Source: JABDMH01 sp965223025 (GTDB lineage: Bacteria > Bacteroidota > Bacteroidia > Chitinophagales > Saprospiraceae). Taken from it: a stretch of 64,000 nucleotides of DNA. The translations under genes and the position numbers were made by a program. The number at the start of each line of letters is the position of its first letter. Position 1 is the first letter of the stretch. The notes under the pieces were generated by a model. The model ran no database searches and was not told the origin of the DNA. It saw nothing but the letters and a program-made list of their open reading frames with translations. The stretch spans positions 1,426,001-1,490,000 of the forward strand of contig CBDCVP010000023.1 of assembly GCA_965223025.1 (NCBI GenBank). Direction: 5' to 3'. Of the stretch, positions 1-9,022 are shown piece by piece.

Positions 1-11
1 GGCCGCAGTCA

Positions 12-1256
12 TCAATCATAGATGGCACATCCATTAGCCTCCAGTACTTTAACCGCTTCAGGTCGTTTACCTATATTGGACCAACGGAAGTCCATCAATC
101 GCAGCTTCTTGAGCTTGCTGAGACTGTTGGGCAAATATAGGATCGGGTTGGAATGTAAATCGATTCTCATGATCTTTGACAGCTTCCCAATGGACTCAGG
201 CAGATGCATCACAACATTGTTGCCAAGTTGGAGATCTTCGAGTCGCCTAAGTTTCGCTATAGAAGATGGCACTGAGCGAATCTGGTTATTGGTGAGAATG
301 AGTGATTGCAGAGATGATACGTTTTCTATCCACCTCGGAATCTCCTTGATCCGATTATCTGCGGCATTAATCACACGCAAGTTGGGCATGTACCCCAATA
401 CAGACGGCAGCTTTTCCAGCAAATTACCGTTAAGTTGCATGCGCTTTATACCTTTGAGATTTTGGATCGAATCGGGAAGATCCTCAAGCTCGTTACCGTC
501 TAGATAGAGAAAATCCTTAAGACCTTTCAACTCTCCAAGCTCCTCTGGCACCTCTTCCAGCAGATTGCTGGAAAGGGTCAGCATCTCTAATGTAGGCAGG
601 TTGCTAAATCCCCCAGGTAGGGCCACGATCTGGTTATTACAGAGCAGTAATCTCCTAAGTTTCTTCAGACTCCAGAATGCCTCATTAACCCAGCGCAGAT
701 GGTTGTGCCGCATGTTGATGACTTCGACATGCTGCAGGTTACTGATCTCATTAGGGATGGTGACTAACTTATTGTTATTGAGAAAAAGGGACCGCAATGC
801 AGTGAGATGACAAATTTGGGTCCCCACATGAGAGAATCGGTTATTTCCCAAATCTAGGATCGTTAGTTCTGAGCATGAGACAATGGCCTGTGGCAATGTC
901 ATTAGCTTGTTGTAACCTAGATACAAACACTGGAGCTTCTTCAAACTACCCATTTGCTCAGGGAGTGAAGAAAGGTCATTGTCTGACAAATCCAAATGCA
1001 GTAAATCTTTAAATTCTGTGAGTTCTGAAGGTAGGCTTGATAAGTTGCAGGCTCTTAGCGCTACGGCTACTACTTGTCCATCGCAAATATAAACTGCTCG
1101 ATCATTGATGAGGCGGCATCGAATCATGTCGTCCCGATCTGCAGCAACGATCGGCAAGTGTCTTCCCTCCTGCAGAAGATCCTGTAGATAGAGACTTTTC
1201 TCCAGTTTTCTGATCACCTTTGTGTCAGTACTAGAGACTACGGGTATGGTAGTCAT
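12..1256 (-). CDS. Leucine-rich repeat protein
   Basis: This 414-residue protein is almost entirely leucine-rich repeats of about 23 residues with the bacterial/PIRL-like pattern LxxLxLxxNxLxxLP. About 14 repeats run from roughly residue 70 to the C-terminus. There is no signal peptide or membrane segment, so it is predicted to be cytoplasmic and to act as a protein-interaction scaffold; the partner is unknown. The open frame extends upstream to a TTG at 1313, but the ATG at 1256 is preferred because the extra 19 residues add no domain. The next gene upstream on the same strand (AI-2E permease) ends 237 bp away, so co-transcription is possible but not shown. The fold is clear; the function is not. 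Confidence 0.85.
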   Translation of the reverse strand: MTTIPVVSSTDTKVIRKLEKSLYLQDLLQEGRHLPIVAADRDDMIRCRLINDRAVYICDGQVVAVALRACNLSSLPSELTEFKDLLHLDLSDNDLSSLPEQMGSLKKLQCLYLGYNKLMTLPQAIVSCSELTILDLGNNRFSHVGTQICHLTALRSLFLNNNKLVTIPNEISNLQHVEVINMRHNHLRWVNEAFWSLKKLRRLLLCNNQIVALPGGFSNLPTLEMLTLSSNLLEEVPEELGELKGLKDFLYLDGNELEDLPDSIQNLKGIKRMQLNGNLLEKLPSVLGYMPNLRVINAADNRIKEIPRWIENVSSLQSLILTNNQIRSVPSSIAKLRRLEDLQLGNNVVMHLPESIGKLSKIMRIDLHSNPILYLPNSLSKLKKLRLMDFRWSNIGKRPEAVKVLEANGCAIYD

Positions 1257-1493
1257 TATGAATGGTTTTACGGATAAAAGTGTTGAGTCAAAGTTAAATA
1301 GAGTATTCAGCAATCCAAATAAACAGATTAATTACATTGTTAAAACTCGACTTGTTTAACACTCATCGATCATTTGGTGTAAGTCAACGAACCCATAATA
1401 CCGTACGAAATTATCTTCAAATCTATAGACGGGAAGCTCGATCTATTTGGATCGTCACCTCACAATCTCGAAGTGAAATGGCTTTTGAGAGAC

Positions 1494-2558
1494 TTATAGC
1501 AGGGATTCAGGACTGGTGGACTCCTGACCAAATAATTCCCAACATGTGAGAAAGAAAGCTGCTATGATTGGCCCCAACACAAAACCAGACACCCCAAACC
1601 AACTTAACCCCCCAAGAGTGGAGATTAAGATCAAGTAATCTGGCATTTTGGTATCATTTCCAACCAGTTTTGGCCTGAGAAAATTATCCAATAACCCGAT
1701 GATAAACGTTCCAACGATTAAGACACTGATTCCACGCCCCACTTCAGCTTGAGCTATTAAGAAGATCGCTGTGGGCAACCACACAATACCACTTCCCAGC
1801 GGTAGAAGTGAGAGGATGGTCATTAATACACCCCATAAGGCTGCTGCTGGGATCCCAACCGCCCAGAACAATAATCCTCCGATACTACCCTGTAGGATGG
1901 CAACCACTAGACTACCCTTAACTGTTGCCCTGGCTACGCTATCAAAACGGTGCAAGAGTTGCCATTCCTTTTCGTCACCGATGGGTAGTGCCCAGATCAG
2001 TTTGTTCACCAGCATTTTCCCATCTCTTAAAAAAAAGAAAAGGATATAGAGCATCAGCAGAAATAGAATGACAAATGTCACCAGATTTTGAGTGAGTCCG
2101 ATGATTCGACCAGCTAGTGATTGTGTGATATTGGTCAAACTCTTCTTGAAATTTACCCTGATTTCTTCCGTATTGATATTGAGTTTTTCAAAGAAATTTT
2201 CGATAGAAGGCAACCAACCCCTCAATGATGCTATCTGTGCTTCGATATTGATCTCTCCGGATTCAATCTGCTCATATATCACAACTCCCTGTGAAATGAC
2301 TGCCATCGAAATCAAAAAGAATGGAACGATGACGATCACAATAATTAGGGCTAATGTTAATCCCGCAGCAAGGTTTTGTCTGCCGGGAATATGAGCTTCA
2401 ATATGATTTTGCACTTTATAGAATAGCAGTGCCAGCACTATTGCCCAAAATACCGAAAGCAGATAATCAGCGATCAGGCCTAAGAAAGCAGCAGTTATCA
2501 AGAACAACAGCAGTAAGAAGAAAAGAGTTGGGACATTTCTAGTCATAACGGAATACAT
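1494..2558 (-). CDS. AI-2E family transporter (permease)
   Basis: A 354-residue polytopic membrane protein of the AI-2E/UPF0118 (TqsA/YhhQ-like) family. It has N-terminal hydrophobic helices within about residues 8-80, an amphipathic central segment (about 85-150) and a C-terminal block of helices with the family-typical glycine-rich stretches (for example GSIGGLLFWAVGIPAAALWG and LPLGSGIVWLP). The length is normal. Family members export small molecules or ions, and the substrate cannot be inferred here. The start is an ATG at 2558; an internal ATG four codons later is equally plausible. It is divergent from the GNAT gene, with only 34 bp between the start codons, so both promoters must sit in or overlap that gap. 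Confidence 0.88.
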   Translation of the reverse strand: MYSVMTRNVPTLFFLLLLFLITAAFLGLIADYLLSVFWAIVLALLFYKVQNHIEAHIPGRQNLAAGLTLALIIVIVIVPFFLISMAVISQGVVIYEQIESGEINIEAQIASLRGWLPSIENFFEKLNINTEEIRVNFKKSLTNITQSLAGRIIGLTQNLVTFVILFLLMLYILFFFLRDGKMLVNKLIWALPIGDEKEWQLLHRFDSVARATVKGSLVVAILQGSIGGLLFWAVGIPAAALWGVLMTILSLLPLGSGIVWLPTAIFLIAQAEVGRGISVLIVGTFIIGLLDNFLRPKLVGNDTKMPDYLILISTLGGLSWFGVSGFVLGPIIAAFFLTCWELFGQESTSPESLL

Positions 2559-2592
2559 CTATTTTACCCACGCAAATTTACGATGAGGTGTC

Positions 2593-3090
2593 ATGCAAAT
2601 CTTTAAAACGAAACGACTGAATATAAGAATTCTGCACCAGGATGATATGGAATCATTCATTACCTTGCAGACCGACGAAAAAGTGATGCGGTATGTGGGA
2701 GGGCCCATGACTAGGGATGAAGCTACCGCCAATTTGGCCCAATGCATAAGTGCTTACACAAAGAAATCCAATGGATTTTGGATATGGGCAGTCACCTTTA
2801 GGCATGATCAACATTTTATCGGTACCTGTGCTGCGGTATTTTCACCGGGAACTGCCACTGAGATTGGTTTTCGATTACTGCCAGAAACATGGAGTAGGGG
2901 CTTGGGAGCAGAGCTAGTAGAGGCACTCATAGGGCATGTGCGAAAATGGAAGGGCGATATCCCGATCCAAGCATTTGTCAATGAAAATAATACGGCTTCC
3001 TGGAAGATACTAGAGAAGTTCATGATCCTGAAGGGTAAACATCCTAATAGCAAGGAGTTCTGTGTAGACAGGCACTATTATTTGGAGTGA
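2593..3090 (+). CDS. GNAT family N-acetyltransferase
   Basis: A 165-residue acetyltransferase of the RimJ/RimL-like GNAT group (Acetyltransf_3 type). It opens with the typical strand TKRLNIRILHQDD. The acetyl-CoA binding motif A is seen as SRGLGAELVEALI near residue 100, followed by the family's 'NENNTASWKILEKF' helix near residue 135. It would transfer acetyl from acetyl-CoA to an amine of a small molecule or protein N-terminus; the substrate is unknown. The protein is complete and of normal length. It is divergent from the AI-2E permease and monocistronic as far as can be seen. Confidence 0.88.
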   Translation: MQIFKTKRLNIRILHQDDMESFITLQTDEKVMRYVGGPMTRDEATANLAQCISAYTKKSNGFWIWAVTFRHDQHFIGTCAAVFSPGTATEIGFRLLPETWSRGLGAELVEALIGHVRKWKGDIPIQAFVNENNTASWKILEKFMILKGKHPNSKEFCVDRHYYLE

Positions 3091-3224
3091 ATGTACAGAT
3101 TTTGCAGCCTTCATCGCATCTTAGTGGCATAACAGAATTTGCCGGTCAGGCCGAATGTTCCTTAACTGTCCAATAAACACATCAAAAAATTGACCCATTG
3201 ATCACACTTAACATCTATGCTAAG

Positions 3225-3695
3225 ATGGCCATTGCCATAGTGACTTGCTTGATGATTGGCTTCATCAGCGGGCTTTCCACTCAAGAGGCTCTTGACACCT
3301 GGTATGCACAATTAGAAAAGCCATTTTATCATCCCCCAGACTCTATTTTTGCACCGGTTTGGGTGGTTCTGTATGTGATGATGGGGATTTCCGCAGCGTT
3401 AGTCTGGCACGCTGGATGGGAAAGAAAGGACGTGCAACAGGCCATCATGTTGTTTCTTGCTCAACTAATGTTTAATGCCATTTGGCCAGTTTTCTTCTTT
3501 GGTACAAGAAGTCCTCGAACCGCCCTGGTTTTAATCGTCATTCTGGTTGTTTTATTGGGCCTGTGTATTTGGAGGTTCAAACCAATCAACCGATGGGCTG
3601 CCTTACTCCTGATACCTTACTTTCTGTGGGTACTTTTTGCCGGTGTGCTCAATGCATCTATGGTATACCTGAATCCACCTGCCATACCTAGCTGA
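3225..3695 (+). CDS. tspO: TspO/MBR family tryptophan-rich sensory protein
   Basis: A small integral membrane protein of the TspO/MBR (peripheral benzodiazepine receptor) family, with five predicted transmembrane helices in about 156 residues. The first loop carries the hallmark segment WYAQLEKPFYHPPDSIFAPVW, and later helices hold the conserved 'FNAIWPVFFFG' and 'LLIPYFLWVLFAGVLN' blocks. Family members bind porphyrins and other tetrapyrroles and act in stress signalling. The frame is open to a TTG at 3198 (165 aa), but the ATG at 3225 places the start right before the first membrane helix. It is convergent with the DUF3078 gene downstream. Confidence 0.9.
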   Translation: MAIAIVTCLMIGFISGLSTQEALDTWYAQLEKPFYHPPDSIFAPVWVVLYVMMGISAALVWHAGWERKDVQQAIMLFLAQLMFNAIWPVFFFGTRSPRTALVLIVILVVLLGLCIWRFKPINRWAALLLIPYFLWVLFAGVLNASMVYLNPPAIPS

Positions 3696-3960
3696 TGCCC
3701 AAACACCAATCTCGAGTAGTCTCATCAGAATGGCGACGCTTCAAGCTCTGCAGTAAATCACTCTGCAGTACCCAATCTTGGACTGCTGTTGAGCGAGCGG
3801 ATTGATATCTATTGATACTCCTAAACACAACCCCAGGCACGCTCCTGGTTCAAGACTGGATGACTAGTCCCGCAGACAAACCTGGTGTTGTCCGCCAGGA
3901 GTTGACTGAGTAGGGGTTGTCCACACCCGCGAAGGCTCAGTGCATATTGGTCCTACTATG
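3696..3960. other. Intergenic, hairpin-rich, between convergent genes
   Basis: This stretch separates the convergent tspO and DUF3078 genes. It has no coding frame of note. It contains short inverted repeats such as CCAGG/CCTGG around 3834-3850 and a repeated GGACAAC-type word on the minus strand. No U-tract follows the hairpins, so no classical terminator can be named. Confidence 0.4.
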
Positions 3961-4899
3961 TTAGAAAGTATGGGAAAGTCCGATATTTAGTACCTCTTTG
4001 AACTGAGTCCTAGGACCCTTTCTGAGATCTCCTGCGTTCTCTCCTTGGTCGGATGCTATGGTGAAGAGAATGTCTTCATCATAGACTAAATGGGTCAATA
4101 GATTGACACTGAAAAATTTGTTTACTTTGAAGTTCACTCGGTTTTCAAGGTTTACATCGATTTTCCCAAAATCTTCCAAATGGTTGGTGAAGAAGGTACC
4201 TGTGGAATGTATGAACACGTTTTCCATCACTTTTTTCTTAATCTCAAACTTGATCAAGGAGCCGAGTTCATATCGAGTATGGCGATCTTCTCTACCACCT
4301 AAGAATTGAGCAGCCAGCGCATCGTGATTTACGATGGTCACCTTACTATTAATCGGAGTGTAAAACAGGCTAATTGACTTGTCTTTTGTGAGATAATCAA
4401 TGCCAGTGCCCAAATTGATGTAAGCAGGTGCTAAAAAGTTTCCTATTAGCTTGCCTTTGCGTCCCGTTTTACTAAGCTCATACACATCATGAATGCGAGT
4501 GCTCAGATTAAGAAGTGCACTAGCTTGTAAATGCTCAGAAAATGTCCTTCCATACTTGGAATTCAACTCCAGGTGATCCTCATTCTTCTGGATGGATTGG
4601 TCTGCCATCTTAATCACACCGTATCGCATGGTTAGACGGTTTTGCCAGCTGTTTTTGCTTCTTTCATAATTTGCTGCTAAGTCGAGGTGATTTCCCAAGG
4701 CGATGGAATTCACACCACCACCTTTGTAATATTCACTGAAGCTGTGTTGGGAAAAGAACAGTCCAATCGTCGGCTCCATCGACCAGTACGACGTGTCAAG
4801 CTGGGATTGAAGGGTCACAGCATGACCAATATTTGCTGCCAACAGAAGGGACAGACAAAAGATATAAATTCCCCTTTCTTTGAAAATGTGTGTGTTCAT
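3961..4899 (-). CDS. DUF3078 domain protein, predicted outer-membrane barrel
   Basis: A 312-residue protein of the DUF3078 family, which is confined largely to Bacteroidota. It starts with an N-terminal signal peptide (hydrophobic stretch about residues 10-27, cleavage near GHAVTLQ). The mature part alternates polar and hydrophobic residues as outer-membrane strands do and carries family landmarks such as 'SFSEYYKGGGVNSIALGN' early and a C-terminal strand ending in HTF. An aromatic terminal residue is typical of outer-membrane barrels. Its function is unknown in the family. It appears complete and monocistronic, converging on tspO. Confidence 0.82.
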   Translation of the reverse strand: MNTHIFKERGIYIFCLSLLLAANIGHAVTLQSQLDTSYWSMEPTIGLFFSQHSFSEYYKGGGVNSIALGNHLDLAANYERSKNSWQNRLTMRYGVIKMADQSIQKNEDHLELNSKYGRTFSEHLQASALLNLSTRIHDVYELSKTGRKGKLIGNFLAPAYINLGTGIDYLTKDKSISLFYTPINSKVTIVNHDALAAQFLGGREDRHTRYELGSLIKFEIKKKVMENVFIHSTGTFFTNHLEDFGKIDVNLENRVNFKVNKFFSVNLLTHLVYDEDILFTIASDQGENAGDLRKGPRTQFKEVLNIGLSHTF

Positions 4900-5222
4900 G
4901 TATTCATTTCATAAAGAACTCTTCCAGGGGGTAGAAGTTTCTAAGGTACATTATAGACGCATGGGTCATCTGAATATTATGTCGTTGCTTGAAATTGTGA
5001 TATGCTATGTAGCAGCACCGAGGTCTACTGTGTTGAAGATCAGCCATTAATACATGATTTCTGTAGTTGGTGATTTTTTTTTTGCATGGAGGATTTTGAT
5101 CAGATCCCCAGACTACCTTTTGGGATATGATGCCAAATTTGAGAAGTCAACGTTAATACCAGGAGATTTAGAATGTCTCAAAGTTGCTATCTTGGAGGTC
5201 CAGTAAAAAATTAATCACTGCT
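4900..5222. other. Intergenic region between divergent genes
   Basis: This 323-bp stretch separates the start codons of the DUF3078 and Dabb genes and must hold both promoters. It includes a T-tract near 5075. No match to the Bacteroidota -7 consensus TAnnTTTG, no structured RNA and no small gene was recognised by eye. Confidence 0.5.
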
Positions 5223-5612
5223 ATGAAGATTTTTCGATTCCTATTGATTGGCATCTTATCCTCAGTTATCTCACACGTTGGCGCTCAGAATACAGCTATG
5301 AAAAAGGACAAACTTCGACACGTAGTTCTTTTTAAGTTTAAGGATGCATCATCTGCCGAAGATGTTAAGATGGTGGAGTCGGCTTTTAGGGCACTCCCAA
5401 ACACGATATCGGAGATTAAGTCGTATGAATGGGGCATCAATAATAGTCCTGAAGGACTCAACCAAGGACTGACTCATTGCTTCTTCTTAACATTTGCTGA
5501 TGAAGCCAGTAGGGATGCGTATCTAATACATCCAGATCACAAGAAGTTTGGCAAGATGCTGGGACCGCACCTGGAGAAAGTCACAGTGGTCGATTACTGG
5601 GTCCAAGAGTAG
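5223..5612 (+). CDS. Dabb (stress-responsive A/B barrel) protein, secreted
   Basis: A 129-residue protein made of an N-terminal signal peptide (about residues 1-22, ending VGAQN) and one Dabb domain. The domain is recognised by LRHVVLFKFKDASS, by the central 'IKSYEWGINNSPEGLNQGLTH' region and by the C-terminal 'HPDHKKFGKML' helix followed by VTVVDYW. Dabb domains form dimeric alpha/beta barrels, and the ligand here is unknown. The open frame reaches a TTG at 5184, but the ATG at 5223 directly precedes the hydrophobic signal sequence and is chosen. It lies upstream of the cytochrome-c dehydrogenase lipoprotein on the same strand, but the 255-bp gap argues against tight coupling. Confidence 0.85.
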   Translation: MKIFRFLLIGILSSVISHVGAQNTAMKKDKLRHVVLFKFKDASSAEDVKMVESAFRALPNTISEIKSYEWGINNSPEGLNQGLTHCFFLTFADEASRDAYLIHPDHKKFGKMLGPHLEKVTVVDYWVQE

Positions 5613-5867
5613 CTTTTTTGAGATCCGCAGTCATTGCTTGAATCATTCCACCAGGTGCAGAGGCGTCTGGGGAGAGCGAGGTTTCAGAGAATCAACCATC
5701 AGATACTATATAGTCGTTTACTTCGCTACCTTCCCTGGGTTGATAGTCTGCCGTGCTGCGTTGAACATGAACAGTCCAAGGGAGAGGGTGGAGTTTGTCA
5801 TCAACATGCAAGCTCTTAGGGGTACAGGTTTATATTTGGTATTTTGAGACCACAATTTGAGCACCAA

Positions 5868-8855
5868 ATGAGAATAATTGGCCATGTTGTCTGTCAAAAT
5901 CGGTTGCGTATATTCCTGCTGACCAGCATCGGATTTTGGTTGAGTTGTCAGGTGGAGGTGCAGGAGCAAGTATCATCGGATTTCGAGCTACATCCTGACT
6001 TTCGTATGACATTGATTGCATCGGAACCACAAGTGTTGGATCCGATTGACTTTGTATTTGACGCGATGGGTGAAGCTTATGTGCTTGAGATGCCTGGCTA
6101 TCCACTGAGTGATGAGGAAAGTAGGCTCATAAAGCTCAAGGATTCAGATGAAGATGGGGTATACGATCAGCGAATTGTCTTTGCCACCAACTTGCACCAA
6201 GCGACCTCAATTTTGCCTTATCAACAAGGTTTTTTAGTGGCTGCTCCCCCAGAATTGCTTTTCATAAGGGATACCAATGCCGACGATCGTGCAGACCTTC
6301 GTCAGGTGTTGATGAAGGGATTTAGTGTCGGTAATCTACAGCATAATTACAATGGTCTGTCCTATGGTATTGACAATTGGATCTATGGTGCCAACGGTGG
6401 AAATAATGGTGAGCCATATTGGGCACAGACACCGGAAGAAAAATTCCCCCTGCGACGAGGGGATTTTAGATTCAAGCCCCAGTTGCAGCTGTTTGAGCGG
6501 ATAGGGAGATCCTCAGGTGGACATGTGATCACTTTTGATGATTGGGGAAGGGTGTATATGACCCACAATGTGAAGCACATTTCTACTATGGAAATTTACG
6601 ATCGCTACCGAGGTGACGTAACATTGATTCCCACCGATAATCAGCACCTTATATCAGACCATGAAGAGAATGGTCTGGCTCGCATATATTCGATTGGGGA
6701 GCAGGAGACCAGGGTCAACCATCCCGAGCAATCAGGTTACTTCTCTGGGGGGTGCGGTATCACTTACTACGGCGGAGGTGCATTTCCCAGTGAATTCAAA
6801 GGTAATGTCTTTGTCGCCGATGTGGTGGTCAACGCGATTCATCGAGATGTGATCGCACCAGATGGAAGCTCCGTGGTGGCCTCACGTGGAAGACCTGATC
6901 TGGAATTCCTTGCCAGTAGAGATCGGCATTTTAGACCCGTTAATATGACAGTCGGTCCTGATGGATGTTTGTACATCGTCGACATGCACCGTGATGTCAT
7001 TGAGCATCCGGAGTGGATTCCCGATGAGTTGGAAGTCGACATGGATCTGGCTGCAGGGAAAGACCAAGGGCGGATCTATAAGATTTCAGCAAGAGCAAGT
7101 AAGGAGATCGACTGGCAGCCTCCAGCTACCATGGATGATGAGAGCTTGGTGGCGGCTCTATCGGCAGGAAACCAATGGATGCGACTCAATGCACAACGTT
7201 TACTGATCGAACGGAATGCCCTGCCTACGCCTACTGACCCTCAATCGTTTATCGCGTCTCAGCCAAATCCGGTGGGTCGAGTACACGCACTTTGGACCCT
7301 GGAAGGTTTGGACAAACTTAGTCCAGATATTATTGTCACGGCATTGGCTGATGAAGTCTCTCATGTCAAGATTCAGGCCCTAAAATTGGCAGAAAATTTC
7401 ACCCATCACGAGGAGATTACCAGTGCTATGATGGATTTGGCACACGACGCAGATCCAGAAGTCCGCAGGCAGTTGGCCTTGTCACTCTCCACAATGTCCG
7501 ACCATCAACTAGAACATTTATCACTCACGAAACTCCTGATGAAGATTCTAGCAGACCAGCCAAGTGACATCTGGATTCAACAGGCCGTGATGCTGGCAGC
7601 TAGGACCAGACCACTGGACCTTGTCAGGCAATTAGATATGCAGCATTCGCTGCGGAGCGATGACATGATGGGTAATCTTTATACCATGTTGGCCGTTCGC
7701 ATCGCAGAAGAAGTGAAATTCATGCCAGATCTAATGAGTTACTTGAATGAGCGGGATATCGAATCCAGGCATCTGATCGACATTCTACAAGGTCTGGAAA
7801 GAGGAGTGCAGCAGACAAGTAAACCAGATGACCTCAAGTCGATTGGTCCATCACTTGCATTGGCGATCGATGCCTTGGAGAGCCGCAGCAATTCATTGAC
7901 GATCTTGGCTAGATTGTGGTCCATCCGATCCAAATTAGGTTTAGGTCCCTCACCACGTTTCGCTCAAGGCATTAATCAGGCCATCCTACAAGCCGGTGAT
8001 GAATCCATATCCACATCTGAACGCATGGCAAATCTCTCACTCTTGCCCTTCGCAGCCATCGATGCTAAGAAGGACTTGCTGTATCGGCTTTTGGGATCAG
8101 ATCAGCCTCGTACCCTGCAAGAAGCCGCTATTGATCAACTTTCCAGCCTTGAGTACGGTACTTTGGGGGAAGACTTGATTCAGATGTGGCCAAATCTTGG
8201 ACCTTCTGTACGCCGGTCTGCAAGCAATATTTTACTCTATAAAGAGGCCTTTCACCCTCAGCTACTGGATGCATTGGAATCGGGAGAGCTAAAGTTGGCC
8301 GAGTTTAATTTTGATCTTGAGCGAAGACGCAGACTGCTGAAATCTGATGACCTTGAGATTCGGGAGCGTGCCAAGTCTCTCTTCTCCGATGCAGGCGTGG
8401 TCCAGAGAGGAGATGCGATTGAGAGAATGCAGCCAGCCTTGACTCTGGAAGGAGACAAAGATCGCGGAAGTCAGATTTTTTTAATACAGTGCAGTCAATG
8501 CCATAAATACAGCGAAGATGGTGTAGATGTAGGCCCAGATCTGACCGAGATATCAAGAAAGAGTAAGGAGACTTTACTGCATGATATTCTCGATCCCAAT
8601 GCCGCAGCAGATGTCCAATACATCGCTCACATCGTAACTACCGAGCAAGGGGTGATATCGGGCATTATCTCAGATGAGCGCGATGATCAGCTGACCATGA
8701 TGACCGTGGGTGGCAGTGAGAAGATGCTGAGACGGGATCAGATCAAGGAGATCAGATCTACTGGATTATCTTTTATGCCGGAAGGACTGGAAGCCACCAT
8801 CAGTACACAAGAGATGGCTGATCTCTTGGCATTCTTGCAGCAGAATGTACTGTAA
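5868..8855 (+). CDS. PVC-type membrane-bound dehydrogenase with HEAT repeats and cytochrome c
   Basis: A 995-residue exported protein. The N-terminus is a probable lipoprotein signal (hydrophobic stretch, then LSCQ near residue 37; the lipobox is loose). Residues about 45-400 resemble the beta-propeller 'membrane-bound dehydrogenase' domain first described in Planctomycetes (conserved 'GYPLSDEESRL', 'GLSYGIDNWIYGANGG', 'NMTVGPDGCLYIVDMHRD'). Residues about 420-800 are alpha-helical HEAT-like repeats. The C-terminus is a class I cytochrome c domain with a haem motif CSQCH near residue 875 and the partner segment GPDLTEIS, followed by the haem-binding domain seen in the same family. It probably oxidises a sugar-type substrate in the periplasm and passes electrons to haem. 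The substrate is unknown. The ATG at 5868 is chosen over an upstream TTG because it begins the signal sequence. Confidence 0.85.
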   Translation: MRIIGHVVCQNRLRIFLLTSIGFWLSCQVEVQEQVSSDFELHPDFRMTLIASEPQVLDPIDFVFDAMGEAYVLEMPGYPLSDEESRLIKLKDSDEDGVYDQRIVFATNLHQATSILPYQQGFLVAAPPELLFIRDTNADDRADLRQVLMKGFSVGNLQHNYNGLSYGIDNWIYGANGGNNGEPYWAQTPEEKFPLRRGDFRFKPQLQLFERIGRSSGGHVITFDDWGRVYMTHNVKHISTMEIYDRYRGDVTLIPTDNQHLISDHEENGLARIYSIGEQETRVNHPEQSGYFSGGCGITYYGGGAFPSEFKGNVFVADVVVNAIHRDVIAPDGSSVVASRGRPDLEFLASRDRHFRPVNMTVGPDGCLYIVDMHRDVIEHPEWIPDELEVDMDLAAGKDQGRIYKISARASKEIDWQPPATMDDESLVAALSAGNQWMRLNAQRLLIERNALPTPTDPQSFIASQPNPVGRVHALWTLEGLDKLSPDIIVTALADEVSHVKIQALKLAENFTHHEEITSAMMDLAHDADPEVRRQLALSLSTMSDHQLEHLSLTKLLMKILADQPSDIWIQQAVMLAARTRPLDLVRQLDMQHSLRSDDMMGNLYTMLAVRIAEEVKFMPDLMSYLNERDIESRHLIDILQGLERGVQQTSKPDDLKSIGPSLALAIDALESRSNSLTILARLWSIRSKLGLGPSPRFAQGINQAILQAGDESISTSERMANLSLLPFAAIDAKKDLLYRLLGSDQPRTLQEAAIDQLSSLEYGTLGEDLIQMWPNLGPSVRRSASNILLYKEAFHPQLLDALESGELKLAEFNFDLERRRRLLKSDDLEIRERAKSLFSDAGVVQRGDAIERMQPALTLEGDKDRGSQIFLIQCSQCHKYSEDGVDVGPDLTEISRKSKETLLHDILDPNAAADVQYIAHIVTTEQGVISGIISDERDDQLTMMTVGGSEKMLRRDQIKEIRSTGLSFMPEGLEATISTQEMADLLAFLQQNVL

Positions 8856-9022
8856 AATTAACTCGCTCCCGAAGGGAATATGGTGAGTCATGGCTGACTA
8901 CTATCTGTTTTAATCGGTTGATTTATGAAGGTTCGAAGTCCATTATTAGTCTTAGCGGCCGAATGGATGGAATCGACTGCCTACCAGAGGCAGTTAGAAC
9001 CCAATTGTAAAATGATAAGTCA

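Noticed and set aside
1337..1549. 70-codon plus-strand frame between LRR and AI-2E genes
   Set aside because: It overlaps the end of the AI-2E gene and has no domain or signal.
5634..5847. Frames between the Dabb and cytochrome-c genes
   Set aside because: Overlapping frames in several phases with no domain or conserved pattern; treated as intergenic.
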